Of a DNA stretch of 64,000 nt, positions 8,701 through 16,165 are shown in pieces. The notes under the pieces are model-generated. The model worked only from the letters and a program-made list of their open reading frames with translations, was not told the origin of the DNA and searched no databases. Each line of letters begins with the position of its first letter. The stretch's first letter is position 1. The translations under genes were made by a program, and so were the position numbers. The DNA comes from Erysipelotrichaceae bacterium (GTDB taxonomy: Bacteria; Bacillota_I; Bacilli_A; Erysipelotrichales; Erysipelotrichaceae), in contig JAFRKA010000014.1 in NCBI GenBank assembly GCA_017432005.1, forward strand, positions 1 through 64,000. Direction: 5' to 3'.

Positions 8701-8860
8701 TGTTAGAATAGTGATGCATCGGAGGACAGTATGCCGTAGCATAGGGGATCGTAAGTCATAAGACTTGCAGGCCGCCTGTCAGATAAGATGTCGGGTGAGC
8801 CCGGTAATGAATCATTTTTCATGCCGGGCTTTTAGTTTCCGGCAGACAGGAGGTAAAACT
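8701..8860 (+). promoter_or_regulatory. Structured leader RNA with terminator ahead of the GNAT gene (riboswitch-like)
   Basis: An extended -10 (TGTTAGAAT, 8701-8709) predicts transcription from about 8715. The leader can fold TATGC-CGTA-GCATA (8730-8742), then GTAAGTC/GACTTGC (8751-8768). GACAG near 8724-8728 can pair with CTGTC at 8776-8780. The same CCTGTC can instead pair with GACAGG at 8845-8850, next to the ribosome site. A terminator follows: AGCCCGG/CCGGGCT with inner ATGAA/TTCAT and a TTTT tail (about 8798-8834). Competing helices plus a terminator suggest ligand- or factor-controlled attenuation. I do not recognise the motif as a known riboswitch class or T-box. Confidence 0.5.
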
Positions 8861-9391
8861 ATGTTACAGGTAGAATTGGTTTCATTACAGGAAGAAGACA
8901 AGGAACAGTTTATCAGGGATAACCAGTGGGCTTTCAAATACGGAGCTACTGAGGAATTCGGAATGAGAGATGATCATTTTGAAGAAGATGATCAGATCAT
9001 TTCACGAGAGACCATCGAACGCAGTATCGAAGAGGGGGCTGCATACAGGATCATGGCTGACGGAAAGAAAGCAGGCGGTATCGTCGTCAGTGTTGACGGA
9101 GAACACGGTGAACTGGAGATCCTGTTCACCCTTCCCGAATGTCACAGTAAAGGGATCGGATATAAGGCCTGGTGTGAGATCGAAAAGCTTTATCCTGATG
9201 TGAAGGTATGGGAGACAGTCACTCCTTACTTTGAGACGCGCAACATCCATTTCTATGTCAATAAACTGGGATTCCATATCGTAGAATTCTATAATTCTCA
9301 TCATCCGGATCCGGGTGATCCAGACATGACTGAAGAGATGGATGACCAGTTCCCTGACGGGATGTTCCGGTTTGAGAAGAAGATGAACTGA
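8861..9391 (+). CDS. GNAT family N-acetyltransferase
   Basis: A 176-residue acetyltransferase of the GNAT fold. The acetyl-CoA region is around LEILFTLPECHSKGIGYKAW, with SKGIGYKA as the Q/RxxGxG/A-type loop, and ETRNIHFYVNKLGFHIVEFY is the typical C-terminal beta-bulge segment. The ATG at 8861 lies behind ACAGGAGG. The frame is open back to 8765, but that stretch is the structured leader. The substrate is unknown. Expression is probably controlled by the attenuator upstream. Confidence 0.8.
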   Translation: MLQVELVSLQEEDKEQFIRDNQWAFKYGATEEFGMRDDHFEEDDQIISRETIERSIEEGAAYRIMADGKKAGGIVVSVDGEHGELEILFTLPECHSKGIGYKAWCEIEKLYPDVKVWETVTPYFETRNIHFYVNKLGFHIVEFYNSHHPDPGDPDMTEEMDDQFPDGMFRFEKKMN

Positions 9392-9424
9392 AAGAAACAG
9401 ACCGGATTCTATGAGAAATATACC

Positions 9425-9448
9425 GAGGATCTGAAATGATCCTCTTTT
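9425..9448 (+). terminator. Intrinsic terminator
   Basis: GAGGATC pairs with GATCCTC around a 6-nt loop, followed by TTTT. It ends the GNAT transcript. Confidence 0.8.
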
Positions 9449-9475
9449 GATTAATTATTTTTTATGAACGATAAT
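9447..9475 (+). promoter_or_regulatory. Probable plsY promoter
   Basis: TTGATT (9447-9452), a 17-bp spacer and GATAAT (9470-9475) predict a start near 9482, only about 10 nt before the plsY ATG. A second TATAAT at 9480-9485 would make the message leaderless. Confidence 0.4.
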
Positions 9476-9491
9476 AATTTATAATTGAGAT

Positions 9492-10121
9492 ATGGAATAC
9501 TTTGTTACAGCGATCATTTCTTATCTGTTAGGCACCATCAATGCAGCTTACTTCATCGGCAAAGCACATGGTTTTGATATCCGTGAAAGAGGAAGCCACA
9601 ATGCCGGTGCCAGCAATATCAAGGTAAACTTCGGCTGGGGAGCCGCTGCCTTTACATGTTTGTGCGACATGTTCAAGGCGATCGTAGCCGTAAAGCTCTG
9701 TACTTATCTGTATCCTGACAACGAGATCATTCCGTTTCTGGCCGGAGCCATGGCCGTCATCGGACACATCTTTCCTTTCTATATGGGGTTCAGAGGCGGC
9801 AAAGGCTTTGCGAGTTATCTGGGTATGCTGATAGCACTGGACTGGAAGTTTGCTCTGGTCGCAATGGCTACTACAGCCGTTGTGTCGCTCATCACTAACT
9901 ACATCGTTGCCGGAACACTGATGGTCATGGTGATGTCACCGATCTACTTTTTCTGCAGCGGAGCCAATACCGTAGGAGTCATTATCGTCAGCTGTCTTTC
10001 ACTGCTGATCATCTGGAAACATCGGATCAACATCAGAAGGATCATCAAACATGAGGAGATGGTGATCTTCGATCGAAACAAGAAAAAGGATCAGAATGAT
10101 AACGGACAACAGGATCAATAA
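9492..10121 (+). CDS. plsY: Acyl-phosphate:glycerol-3-phosphate acyltransferase
   Basis: A 209-residue integral membrane enzyme that transfers an acyl group from acyl-phosphate to glycerol-3-phosphate, the first step of phospholipid synthesis. It has about five hydrophobic helices. Motif 1 appears as GSHNAGASNIK (usual form GSGNxGATN) and motif 2 as GHIFPFYMGFRGGKGFASYLG. A basic C-terminal tail follows KHRINIRRIIKHEE. The start has no clear Shine-Dalgarno sequence and lies very close to the promoter. Confidence 0.88.
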   Translation: MEYFVTAIISYLLGTINAAYFIGKAHGFDIRERGSHNAGASNIKVNFGWGAAAFTCLCDMFKAIVAVKLCTYLYPDNEIIPFLAGAMAVIGHIFPFYMGFRGGKGFASYLGMLIALDWKFALVAMATTAVVSLITNYIVAGTLMVMVMSPIYFFCSGANTVGVIIVSCLSLLIIWKHRINIRRIIKHEEMVIFDRNKKKDQNDNGQQDQ

Positions 10122-10134
10122 AGATCCTGTTTTT
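10110..10134 (+). terminator. Intrinsic terminator overlapping the plsY stop
   Basis: CAGGATC (10110-10116) pairs with GATCCTG (10123-10129), followed by TTTTT. The left arm lies inside the last plsY codons. Confidence 0.75.
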
Positions 10135-10166
10135 GTATAATATAAAGTGAAAGAAGGTAAATAATA

Positions 10167-11084
10167 ATGAAATACTGTTCATACTGCGGAAGTTCCGTAA
10201 ACAACAATGCCAACTACTGTCCTAACTGTGGCGGCGCTTTGAGCGGCGGCACCAAGGATGTTATGACCGTTTATGGTGAACCGGTCGACCTGGATACCGG
10301 ATATCGTATCATTCTGTTTTCCAGAGGGACCTGCAGCCTCAAGACGGCCAGGGAAGTACTGTGTGACCTCTTAGGTTATACTACCTCTACTTCTGATGAT
10401 CTTTTGAGCAATATGCCGATCGAAGTGGCAGATGAATTGACTGAGTTACAGGCCATAACGATCGCTCAGGCATTGAGCGAATACGGCATGGAAGTGACGA
10501 TCGTCGATGAGAATGACCAGTATGTGGATTTCAATGATAAAGCCAAGAGTTCAGTCTTTGATTCTACCGGATCGCTGATCGCATCAGCGGTAGCTGCTCT
10601 GGCAACACTTTCAGCTGCCAACAGAGTTCACCGTTATCGCCGTTACAAGAAGCCGAGTCTTCTGCAGCTTCTGTTCAGACCTCGATATGTGGTACCGGTC
10701 CCTGTAGTTCATAAACGTCGTAATGTCGTTCATCATCCTGAACCAAGATACAGATACGAGGTAAGAAAGCCTCAGCCGATGATGATGACAAAACCAAAAC
10801 CGGTCTATAACAGCAGACCTGCTTCAAAACCTTCCAGCAACATTCGTGTCGGTACAGGTTTCGGTGTCAAACCGGCTGTAAAGCAGGCAGGCAATACAGG
10901 TTTCAGTAACCGTAAACCGGCAGGCAAGACCAGTACTTCTTCAGGTTTCGGTACAGCCAGACAGCCTAAGGCATCAAAAGCCAGCACCGGACTGGGCGTA
11001 CATAAATCAGCCAGCCATTCAGCCGGAAACAGGCCGTCTTTATCAAACAGACAGCCGGCCGGCAGAGGAACGAAGAAAAGATAA
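10167..11084 (+). CDS. Zinc-ribbon protein with basic low-complexity tail
   Basis: A 305-residue protein of unknown role. An N-terminal zinc ribbon has two CxxC pairs (MKYCSYCGSS and NYCPNCGGAL). Residues about 30-120 form a ribosomal-protein-L7/L12-like alpha/beta segment (GYRIILFSRGTCSLKTAREVL) followed by a weakly hydrophobic stretch (SLIASAVAALATLSA). The C-terminal 140 residues are rich in Lys, Arg, Pro, Ser and Gly with repeated TGFG/KPAGKT units. A TATAAT at 10136 and AAGAAGG before the ATG support an independent transcript. The basic tail could bind nucleic acid or cell-wall polymer, but that is a guess. Confidence 0.65.
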   Translation: MKYCSYCGSSVNNNANYCPNCGGALSGGTKDVMTVYGEPVDLDTGYRIILFSRGTCSLKTAREVLCDLLGYTTSTSDDLLSNMPIEVADELTELQAITIAQALSEYGMEVTIVDENDQYVDFNDKAKSSVFDSTGSLIASAVAALATLSAANRVHRYRRYKKPSLLQLLFRPRYVVPVPVVHKRRNVVHHPEPRYRYEVRKPQPMMMTKPKPVYNSRPASKPSSNIRVGTGFGVKPAVKQAGNTGFSNRKPAGKTSTSSGFGTARQPKASKASTGLGVHKSASHSAGNRPSLSNRQPAGRGTKKR

Positions 11085-11093
11085 GATGAGATG

Positions 11094-11120
11094 AAGGATC
11101 GCGGAAAGCGATCCTTCTTT
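11094..11120 (+). terminator. Intrinsic terminator
   Basis: AAGGATCGC pairs with GCGATCCTT around GGAAA, followed by CTTT. It separates the zinc-ribbon gene from the convergent CDF gene. Confidence 0.78.
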
Positions 11121-11134
11121 ATGAAAAAAACAAA

Positions 11135-12229
11135 TCAATGTCTGTCGATATTGATCTGTATCCGAATGTCTTTATTGTATTCTCGGACCTGCCTGGTGAT
11201 CTCGGCGATGATATCGTTCTTTTTCAGATCATAGGAATAAGGTATGGAGATATCAACGTGGTAACACGCAAGATTCTTGTTGTAGTGAAGATCGTGATAG
11301 GAGAAACCGTCATAGAGATCAGTCGTTTTCTTGATGATCTTTCTGAGCTGTCTGATATCCTGATCGTCACTTACCGGATCGCCATGCAGAGTGATGATGA
11401 CACCGGTCTTTTCCTTGACTTCCTCTTCAAGAGTATCGAGCAGGTCATGGACCTTGATAAAACTCATCCTGCCATTGACTTCCACATCGGCACTGGCATA
11501 GTTGGTATTTAAACCATAGGAATGAATGCGCAGGTCATGGACACCCATTATCTGTTTATTCTCTTTCAGGATCGTACTTATCTCTTCTGTCAGCTGCGCA
11601 TCACCTGATCTGCCCAGAAGGATGGAACTTGTTTCCGAGAACAGTCTGAAGCCGTTATAGATGATCAGGATCGAAACAGCGATACCGATATAGCCGTCCA
11701 GATTGATTCCTGTATAAAGAGTTATGAAATAGCCGATGACGATGACCAGGTTCCTGGCGATATCGGAAAGAGAATCAGATACCTGAGCCTTGATACTGAT
11801 GAGCTTGGTGGAATTATATATACGGCTATAGTACCAGGCCAAAGCCATTTTGATCAGGATCGAGATGACGATCAAGATGATGATCCTGCTGTCCTGTAAT
11901 AATGTTTGAGGATGAAGGATCCTTTGGGCTGAAGCTGCCAGCAGTGTCACACCGACAAACATAATCATCAGGGAGATGCCCTGTGAGAGCATATTCTCCA
12001 TGCGACCGTGACCGTAAGGGTGATCCTTGTCAGCCGGCTTGGCCGCGATCCGATAGGCGATGAAGATCAGCAGGGAGTTGCCTACATCAGCCAGGTTGTC
12101 GAAACCGTCAGAAAGGATGGCTATCGATCTGCTGAAATAACCGACGATGAGTTTAATGATACACAGCAGAGAATTGGTGATGATACCGATGACTGCGATC
12201 TTCAGGCTGATCTTTTTGAGATCGTTCAT
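11135..12229 (-). CDS. Cation diffusion facilitator (CDF) metal exporter
   Basis: A 364-residue inner-membrane proton/metal antiporter. Six hydrophobic helices occupy about residues 8-210. SIAILSDGFDNLADVGNS carries the metal-site DxxxD of helix 2, and DKDHPYGHGRMENM is the CDF signature at helix 3. The cytosolic C-terminal domain (about 210-364) is longer than in ZitB-type proteins and holds a second alpha/beta unit, as in long Firmicute CDF proteins. It is likely an exporter of Zn, Fe, Mn or similar divalent ions. It is transcribed alone and convergently with the gene on its left. Confidence 0.86.
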   Translation of the reverse strand: MNDLKKISLKIAVIGIITNSLLCIIKLIVGYFSRSIAILSDGFDNLADVGNSLLIFIAYRIAAKPADKDHPYGHGRMENMLSQGISLMIMFVGVTLLAASAQRILHPQTLLQDSRIIILIVISILIKMALAWYYSRIYNSTKLISIKAQVSDSLSDIARNLVIVIGYFITLYTGINLDGYIGIAVSILIIYNGFRLFSETSSILLGRSGDAQLTEEISTILKENKQIMGVHDLRIHSYGLNTNYASADVEVNGRMSFIKVHDLLDTLEEEVKEKTGVIITLHGDPVSDDQDIRQLRKIIKKTTDLYDGFSYHDLHYNKNLACYHVDISIPYSYDLKKNDIIAEITRQVREYNKDIRIQINIDRH

Positions 12230-12321
12230 ATAAATAATTATATGTCCGATGAAGATGCATGTTAAGTCTGGGATCGACGCTGCACTCCTGTATAATAGAT
12301 AAGGAAAAGAGGTAAATGTGA

Positions 12322-14232
12322 ATGGAAAATGTAAGGATTCAGGACGATCTGTACCATAGTGTCAATAATGAAAAACTCGAGAAGCTGGTCATTCCGGATG
12401 ACAAGTTCATGGCCGGAGGCTTCGCCGAGCTGGAAGAAGATGTGGAAAACATCATGAGAAAGGATTTTGCAGCTTTTGCCGGAAACGAACTGGCGATCCC
12501 GGAAGATCTGCCGGAAGTGAAGGAAGCTGTAAAGCTGTACCGCAAAGTTCTCGATGTTTCGCCGAGAAACGAAGAAGGTATCAGACCTGCCTTGAAATAT
12601 CTGAATAAGATAAGGGAGATTCAAACACCGGCTGAACTGAACAGTTCATCACTTTCACTGATGCTGGAATATGCTTTACCGTTACCTTTTAATTATGATG
12701 TCCAGCCGGATATGAAAAATACCGATGTCTACGCCCTGTATCTGAAGGGACCTTCCATGATCCTGCCGGATACCACTTATTATGAGGAAGGGAACGAGAC
12801 CGGGAAGATGCTGCTGGAAGTCTACAGGCAGATGATCAGTGAACTGCTGGCATTAACGCCTTTGAGTGAAGAGGAAAGAGAAACATATGTAAAGGATACT
12901 CTGGCATTTGACCGCAATGTTGCCAAAGTTTCCAAGAGCATGCTGGAATGGGCCGACTATGTAGCCGACTACAATCCGATGTCACTTGCGGAAGCAAAGG
13001 AATACATGAAACCTTTCAATCTTGAAGGTTTCCTGAGACAGGTCTATGGCGATGAGATACCAGAGATGATCGTAACTGCTGATCCTAAGGCGATCAAAGG
13101 TTTCAGCACCTATTTCAATGAGGAACATTTCGATCAGTATCTGCACTGGGCTTATGTCAATCTGCTTGTCAGAGTTGCCGGTTTCCTTTCTGAAGACATC
13201 CATACTTTATCAACGACATTCGAACGGACAAAGATGGGTATTGCCAAAGATCCGATCCTGGAGAAACAGGCTTATCAGCTGGCCAGTGAGACTTTTGCGG
13301 AACCGATAGGTATCTATTATGGACGCAAGTATTTCGGTGAAGAAGCCAAGGCTGATGTGATCGCGATGGTCAGACAGATCATCGATACTTTCAAAGAGAG
13401 GATCTTGAATAATGATTTCCTGGCTCAATCCACCAAGGATAAAGCGATCCTTAAGCTTGATACGATGAAGGTCAAGATGGGTTATCCTGATAAGGCTGAT
13501 CCGTATTATGCTTCGCTGAAAGTTGATGAGGAAAAGACGCTTCTTGATATCATGTGCAGTCTGAATATCAAACGTCAGCTTCATGTACTGAACAAACTGA
13601 AAAAGCCGGTCAACCGTGAAGAATGGCTGATGCCGGGACATATGGTAAATGCCTGCTTCAATCCTTTTGCCAACGACATCACCTTCCCGGCAGCTATACT
13701 GCAGGAACCGTTCTATTCCCTGAAGCAGAGTGTCTCAGAGAATCTGGGCGGTATCGGTGCAGTCATCGGACATGAAATGAGCCACGCTTTTGACAACAAT
13801 GGTGCTCAGTTTGATGAAAAGGGCAATCTTTACAGCTGGTGGACCGAGGATGACTATGCCGGATTCAGAAAGAAGACACAGGATATGATCGCAATCTATG
13901 ACGGCATGGATTTCTATGGCGGCAGAGTCAACGGTGAACTGATCGTTTCCGAGAATATCGCGGATAACGGCGGTGTTGCCGTAACGCTTGCCATCATGGC
14001 GAAGAGAGACGATGCGAACTATGAGGAATACTTCCGCAACTGGGCAAGGATCTGGTGTCTGAAGTCTTCTGAAGAATTCAGGCAGATGGCACTGGTCAAT
14101 GATGTCCATGCGCCGAATGAGCTCAGAGCCAATATCCAGCCACGCTTCTTTGAAGAATGGTACAGGACTTTTGGTGTAACTGATAAAGACGGAATGTATA
14201 TGGAACCTGACAAGCGTATCGTCATCTGGTAA
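12322..14232 (+). CDS. pepO: M13 family zinc endopeptidase (PepO type)
   Basis: A 636-residue neprilysin-like metallopeptidase. The zinc site is IGHEMSHAFDNNG (HExxH form) with the third ligand in VSENIADNGG. The VNAxY substrate motif appears as MVNACFNPFANDI. The C-terminal NDVHAPNELRANIQP and FGVTDKDGMYMEPDKR are M13 hallmarks. No signal peptide is visible, so it is probably the cytosolic oligopeptidase found in lactic acid bacteria and relatives. A TATAAT at 12291 and GAGGTAAA precede the start. The gene that follows starts 16 bp downstream. Confidence 0.92.
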   Translation: MENVRIQDDLYHSVNNEKLEKLVIPDDKFMAGGFAELEEDVENIMRKDFAAFAGNELAIPEDLPEVKEAVKLYRKVLDVSPRNEEGIRPALKYLNKIREIQTPAELNSSSLSLMLEYALPLPFNYDVQPDMKNTDVYALYLKGPSMILPDTTYYEEGNETGKMLLEVYRQMISELLALTPLSEEERETYVKDTLAFDRNVAKVSKSMLEWADYVADYNPMSLAEAKEYMKPFNLEGFLRQVYGDEIPEMIVTADPKAIKGFSTYFNEEHFDQYLHWAYVNLLVRVAGFLSEDIHTLSTTFERTKMGIAKDPILEKQAYQLASETFAEPIGIYYGRKYFGEEAKADVIAMVRQIIDTFKERILNNDFLAQSTKDKAILKLDTMKVKMGYPDKADPYYASLKVDEEKTLLDIMCSLNIKRQLHVLNKLKKPVNREEWLMPGHMVNACFNPFANDITFPAAILQEPFYSLKQSVSENLGGIGAVIGHEMSHAFDNNGAQFDEKGNLYSWWTEDDYAGFRKKTQDMIAIYDGMDFYGGRVNGELIVSENIADNGGVAVTLAIMAKRDDANYEEYFRNWARIWCLKSSEEFRQMALVNDVHAPNELRANIQPRFFEEWYRTFGVTDKDGMYMEPDKRIVIW

Positions 14233-14248
14233 GTGATGAGACTGCTGT

Positions 14249-14710
14249 ATGAAAGAAGCCGGATACAGACTGGAATTTGAAACCGATCATCTTTCCGCTG
14301 AAATGGTCAGTATATGCGATACAGCAGCTGAAGGAACAGGATGGTACAACAAAACAGAGACAGCACGTGATCTGATCTTTGTCCGCAAAACGCTCCTGGA
14401 GGAAGATGATCTTACTGAAGAAGGATATGAAGACGGGGACACGCTGTTTCAGCGAGTGTGTTTTGCTCTGGCAGAGAGATATCCTGATCTGCCGTTTACG
14501 GGTATCTGCAACAGCGAGGATGAAAACACAAAGATCAGGATCACTGTCACGCATACAGCTGAAGAGCTGCGTTTCAGGATGCGGAAGAATGATCACAGAA
14601 AACTGTCATACAGAATGATCTGCTGGTATAGAGACAGTGAAGGATCGTTTGTGAAGAGTGAACTTGGAAGCAACAGGGAAAAGGACCTTGAACAAAGGAG
14701 AGAAAAATGA
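14249..14710 (+). CDS. Hypothetical acidic 153-residue protein
   Basis: I do not recognise this protein. It is soluble, rich in Glu and Asp, with no signal peptide or membrane helix. Segments such as GYRLEFETDHLSAEM, FQRVCFALAERYPDLPFTG and ENTKIRITVTHTAEELRFRM suggest an alternating beta/alpha fold. It lies 16 bp after pepO and overlaps the next gene by 4 bp (ATGA), so it is probably translated coupled to the epimerase gene. Confidence 0.6.
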   Translation: MKEAGYRLEFETDHLSAEMVSICDTAAEGTGWYNKTETARDLIFVRKTLLEEDDLTEEGYEDGDTLFQRVCFALAERYPDLPFTGICNSEDENTKIRITVTHTAEELRFRMRKNDHRKLSYRMICWYRDSEGSFVKSELGSNREKDLEQRREK

Positions 14711-15717
14711 AAGTATTCATGATCGGTGGAACAGGGCTTCTGGGTAGTCAGGCTGCTAAAGAGCTTATCTCAAGAGGACATACAGTATCTTCGCTGGCGC
14801 TGCCGCCTTTACCTGAAGGAGCACAGCTGCCTGAAGAGATGAAACTGGAATTCGGCAATTACCTGGAGATGAGCGATGAAGAGCTGAAGGAACATCTCAA
14901 AGGCTGTGACGGTTTCGTATTTGCGGCCGGAGTGGATGAACGTGTCGAAGGTCCGGCACCGATCTATGAGATGTACAGGAAATACAATATCGATCCGGTA
15001 AAAAGACTGCTGGCTTTATGTAAAGACTGCGGTGTGAAACATGCGGTGATCTGCGGTTCTTATTTCTCCTATGCAGCCCGGAAATGGCCGGAAAAAGAAC
15101 TTACGAAGTGGCATCCTTATATAAGAAGCCGTATCGATCAGGAAAATATCGCCCTGGAATATGCCAACGACATGGATGTCGCCATCCTGGAACTGCCGTA
15201 CATTTTCGGAACACAACCGGGCCGAAAACCGGTCTGGGTCTTTCTGGTACAGAATGTTTTGAGCATGAAGACTGTGACGATGTATCCGGATGGCGGATCC
15301 ACGATGGTGACGGTCGATCAGGTCTCACAGGCGATCGCCGGAGCACTTGAAAGAAATAAGGGCGGCAACTGTTATCCGATCGGTTATTACAACCTGACCT
15401 GGAGACAATTGTTGAAGGTCGTCCACAGGTATCTGGGAGTACCTGACAAGAAGATCGTCACGATCCCGAAATGGATGTTTGCGTTAGGCTGCAGGGCGAT
15501 CATGAACGCTCAGAAGAAACGCGGCATCGAAGGCGGACTGAATCTGGTCAGATTCGCAGACGTCATGTGTTCGAACCTCTTCATCGACAAGAGCGAGGGC
15601 TGCGAGTTCCTCGGTGTCGAAGATGATGATATCGAAGCAGCGATCGGTGATTCTGTCCTTTTGTGTAAGCAGATCATTGACAGGAAGACGGATGTCCTGG
15701 ATATGAAGGGTGAGTGA
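14707..15717 (+). CDS. NAD-dependent epimerase/dehydratase family protein
   Basis: A 336-residue extended short-chain dehydrogenase/reductase. The Rossmann motif is MIGGTGLLGSQAAKELI (GxxGxxG). GDGFVFAAGVDERV follows in the position of the NAD-contact strand. The catalytic YxxxK is not obvious. KHAVICGSYFSYAARKWP carries a tyrosine, so catalysis may be altered. The C-terminal half resembles NmrA/epimerase-type proteins. It overlaps the preceding hypothetical gene by 4 bp behind AAAGGAGAG. The substrate is unknown. Confidence 0.72.
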   Translation: MKVFMIGGTGLLGSQAAKELISRGHTVSSLALPPLPEGAQLPEEMKLEFGNYLEMSDEELKEHLKGCDGFVFAAGVDERVEGPAPIYEMYRKYNIDPVKRLLALCKDCGVKHAVICGSYFSYAARKWPEKELTKWHPYIRSRIDQENIALEYANDMDVAILELPYIFGTQPGRKPVWVFLVQNVLSMKTVTMYPDGGSTMVTVDQVSQAIAGALERNKGGNCYPIGYYNLTWRQLLKVVHRYLGVPDKKIVTIPKWMFALGCRAIMNAQKKRGIEGGLNLVRFADVMCSNLFIDKSEGCEFLGVEDDDIEAAIGDSVLLCKQIIDRKTDVLDMKGE

Positions 15718-15731
15718 GAGTTCATAATTAT

Positions 15732-15760
15732 TTGCCACCCGTGCAGGATAATCGTATAAA
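15732..15760 (+). promoter_or_regulatory. Promoter of the double-glycine SH3 protein gene
   Basis: TTGCCA (15732-15737), a 17-bp spacer and TATAAA (15755-15760) form a good sigma-A promoter, with the ribosome site ACAGGAGG and the start 23 bp further on. Confidence 0.55.
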
Positions 15761-15782
15761 ATAAAGACAGGAGGATTTAACT

Positions 15783-16058
15783 ATGGCAGAGAGAAGATTA
15801 AGTGATGATGCATTGAATGAAGTATCAGGCGGTGCAGCTGGTCAGATGACTGTTATCGGTTATGCAAGAGTCATAACTACTAATCTTAACATCAGATCCG
15901 CGGCATCAAAGAATTCTAGTTTCTTAGGCCAGACCAATGCGCCTGATCAGCATAACGTCTATCAGATCGTACAGAATGAAGGATTTATATGGTACATGAT
16001 CGACGTTAACAAATGGATCGCCAATGACGGTACATGGGTCAAATTCATCAGCAAGTAA
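15783..16058 (+). CDS. Double-glycine-leader protein with a bacterial SH3-like domain
   Basis: A 91-residue protein. The first 18 residues (MAERRLSDDALNEVSGGA) match the bacteriocin-type leader pattern LSxxxLxxVSGG, whose GG is cleaved by C39 peptidase-containing ABC exporters. The rest (about residues 20-91) looks like a bacterial SH3 domain: TNLNIRSAASKNSSFLGQ, then WYMIDVNKWIANDGTWVKF, matching the LNVRSGPSTSxxxI...W..V..NGWV pattern. It is thus a predicted exported small SH3b protein rather than a typical antimicrobial peptide. No exporter is seen in the window. It has its own promoter and terminator. Confidence 0.72.
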   Translation: MAERRLSDDALNEVSGGAAGQMTVIGYARVITTNLNIRSAASKNSSFLGQTNAPDQHNVYQIVQNEGFIWYMIDVNKWIANDGTWVKFISK

Positions 16059-16083
16059 TCTATCGTTAAACAGATAACATAGC

Positions 16084-16105
16084 AAAGTCGCTTCAGGCGG
16101 CTTTT
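16084..16105 (+). terminator. Intrinsic terminator
   Basis: AAAGTCGC pairs with GCGGCTTT (one G-U pair) around TTCAG, then TT. It ends the SH3 protein transcript. Confidence 0.75.
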
Positions 16106-16165
16106 CTATTATGTTCTGCTTTTCAGTTATAATTGAATTGAAGAAGAATCATCAGGAGACATAAA

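Noticed and set aside
8765..8860. Upstream in-frame extension of the GNAT gene
   Set aside because: It lies within the structured leader and terminator. The ATG at 8861 has a strong ribosome site.
8701..8860. T-box or known riboswitch in the GNAT leader
   Set aside because: No T-box core sequence (AGGGTGGNACCGCG) and no consensus of the FMN, TPP, SAM, purine, lysine, ZTP or fluoride classes was recognised.
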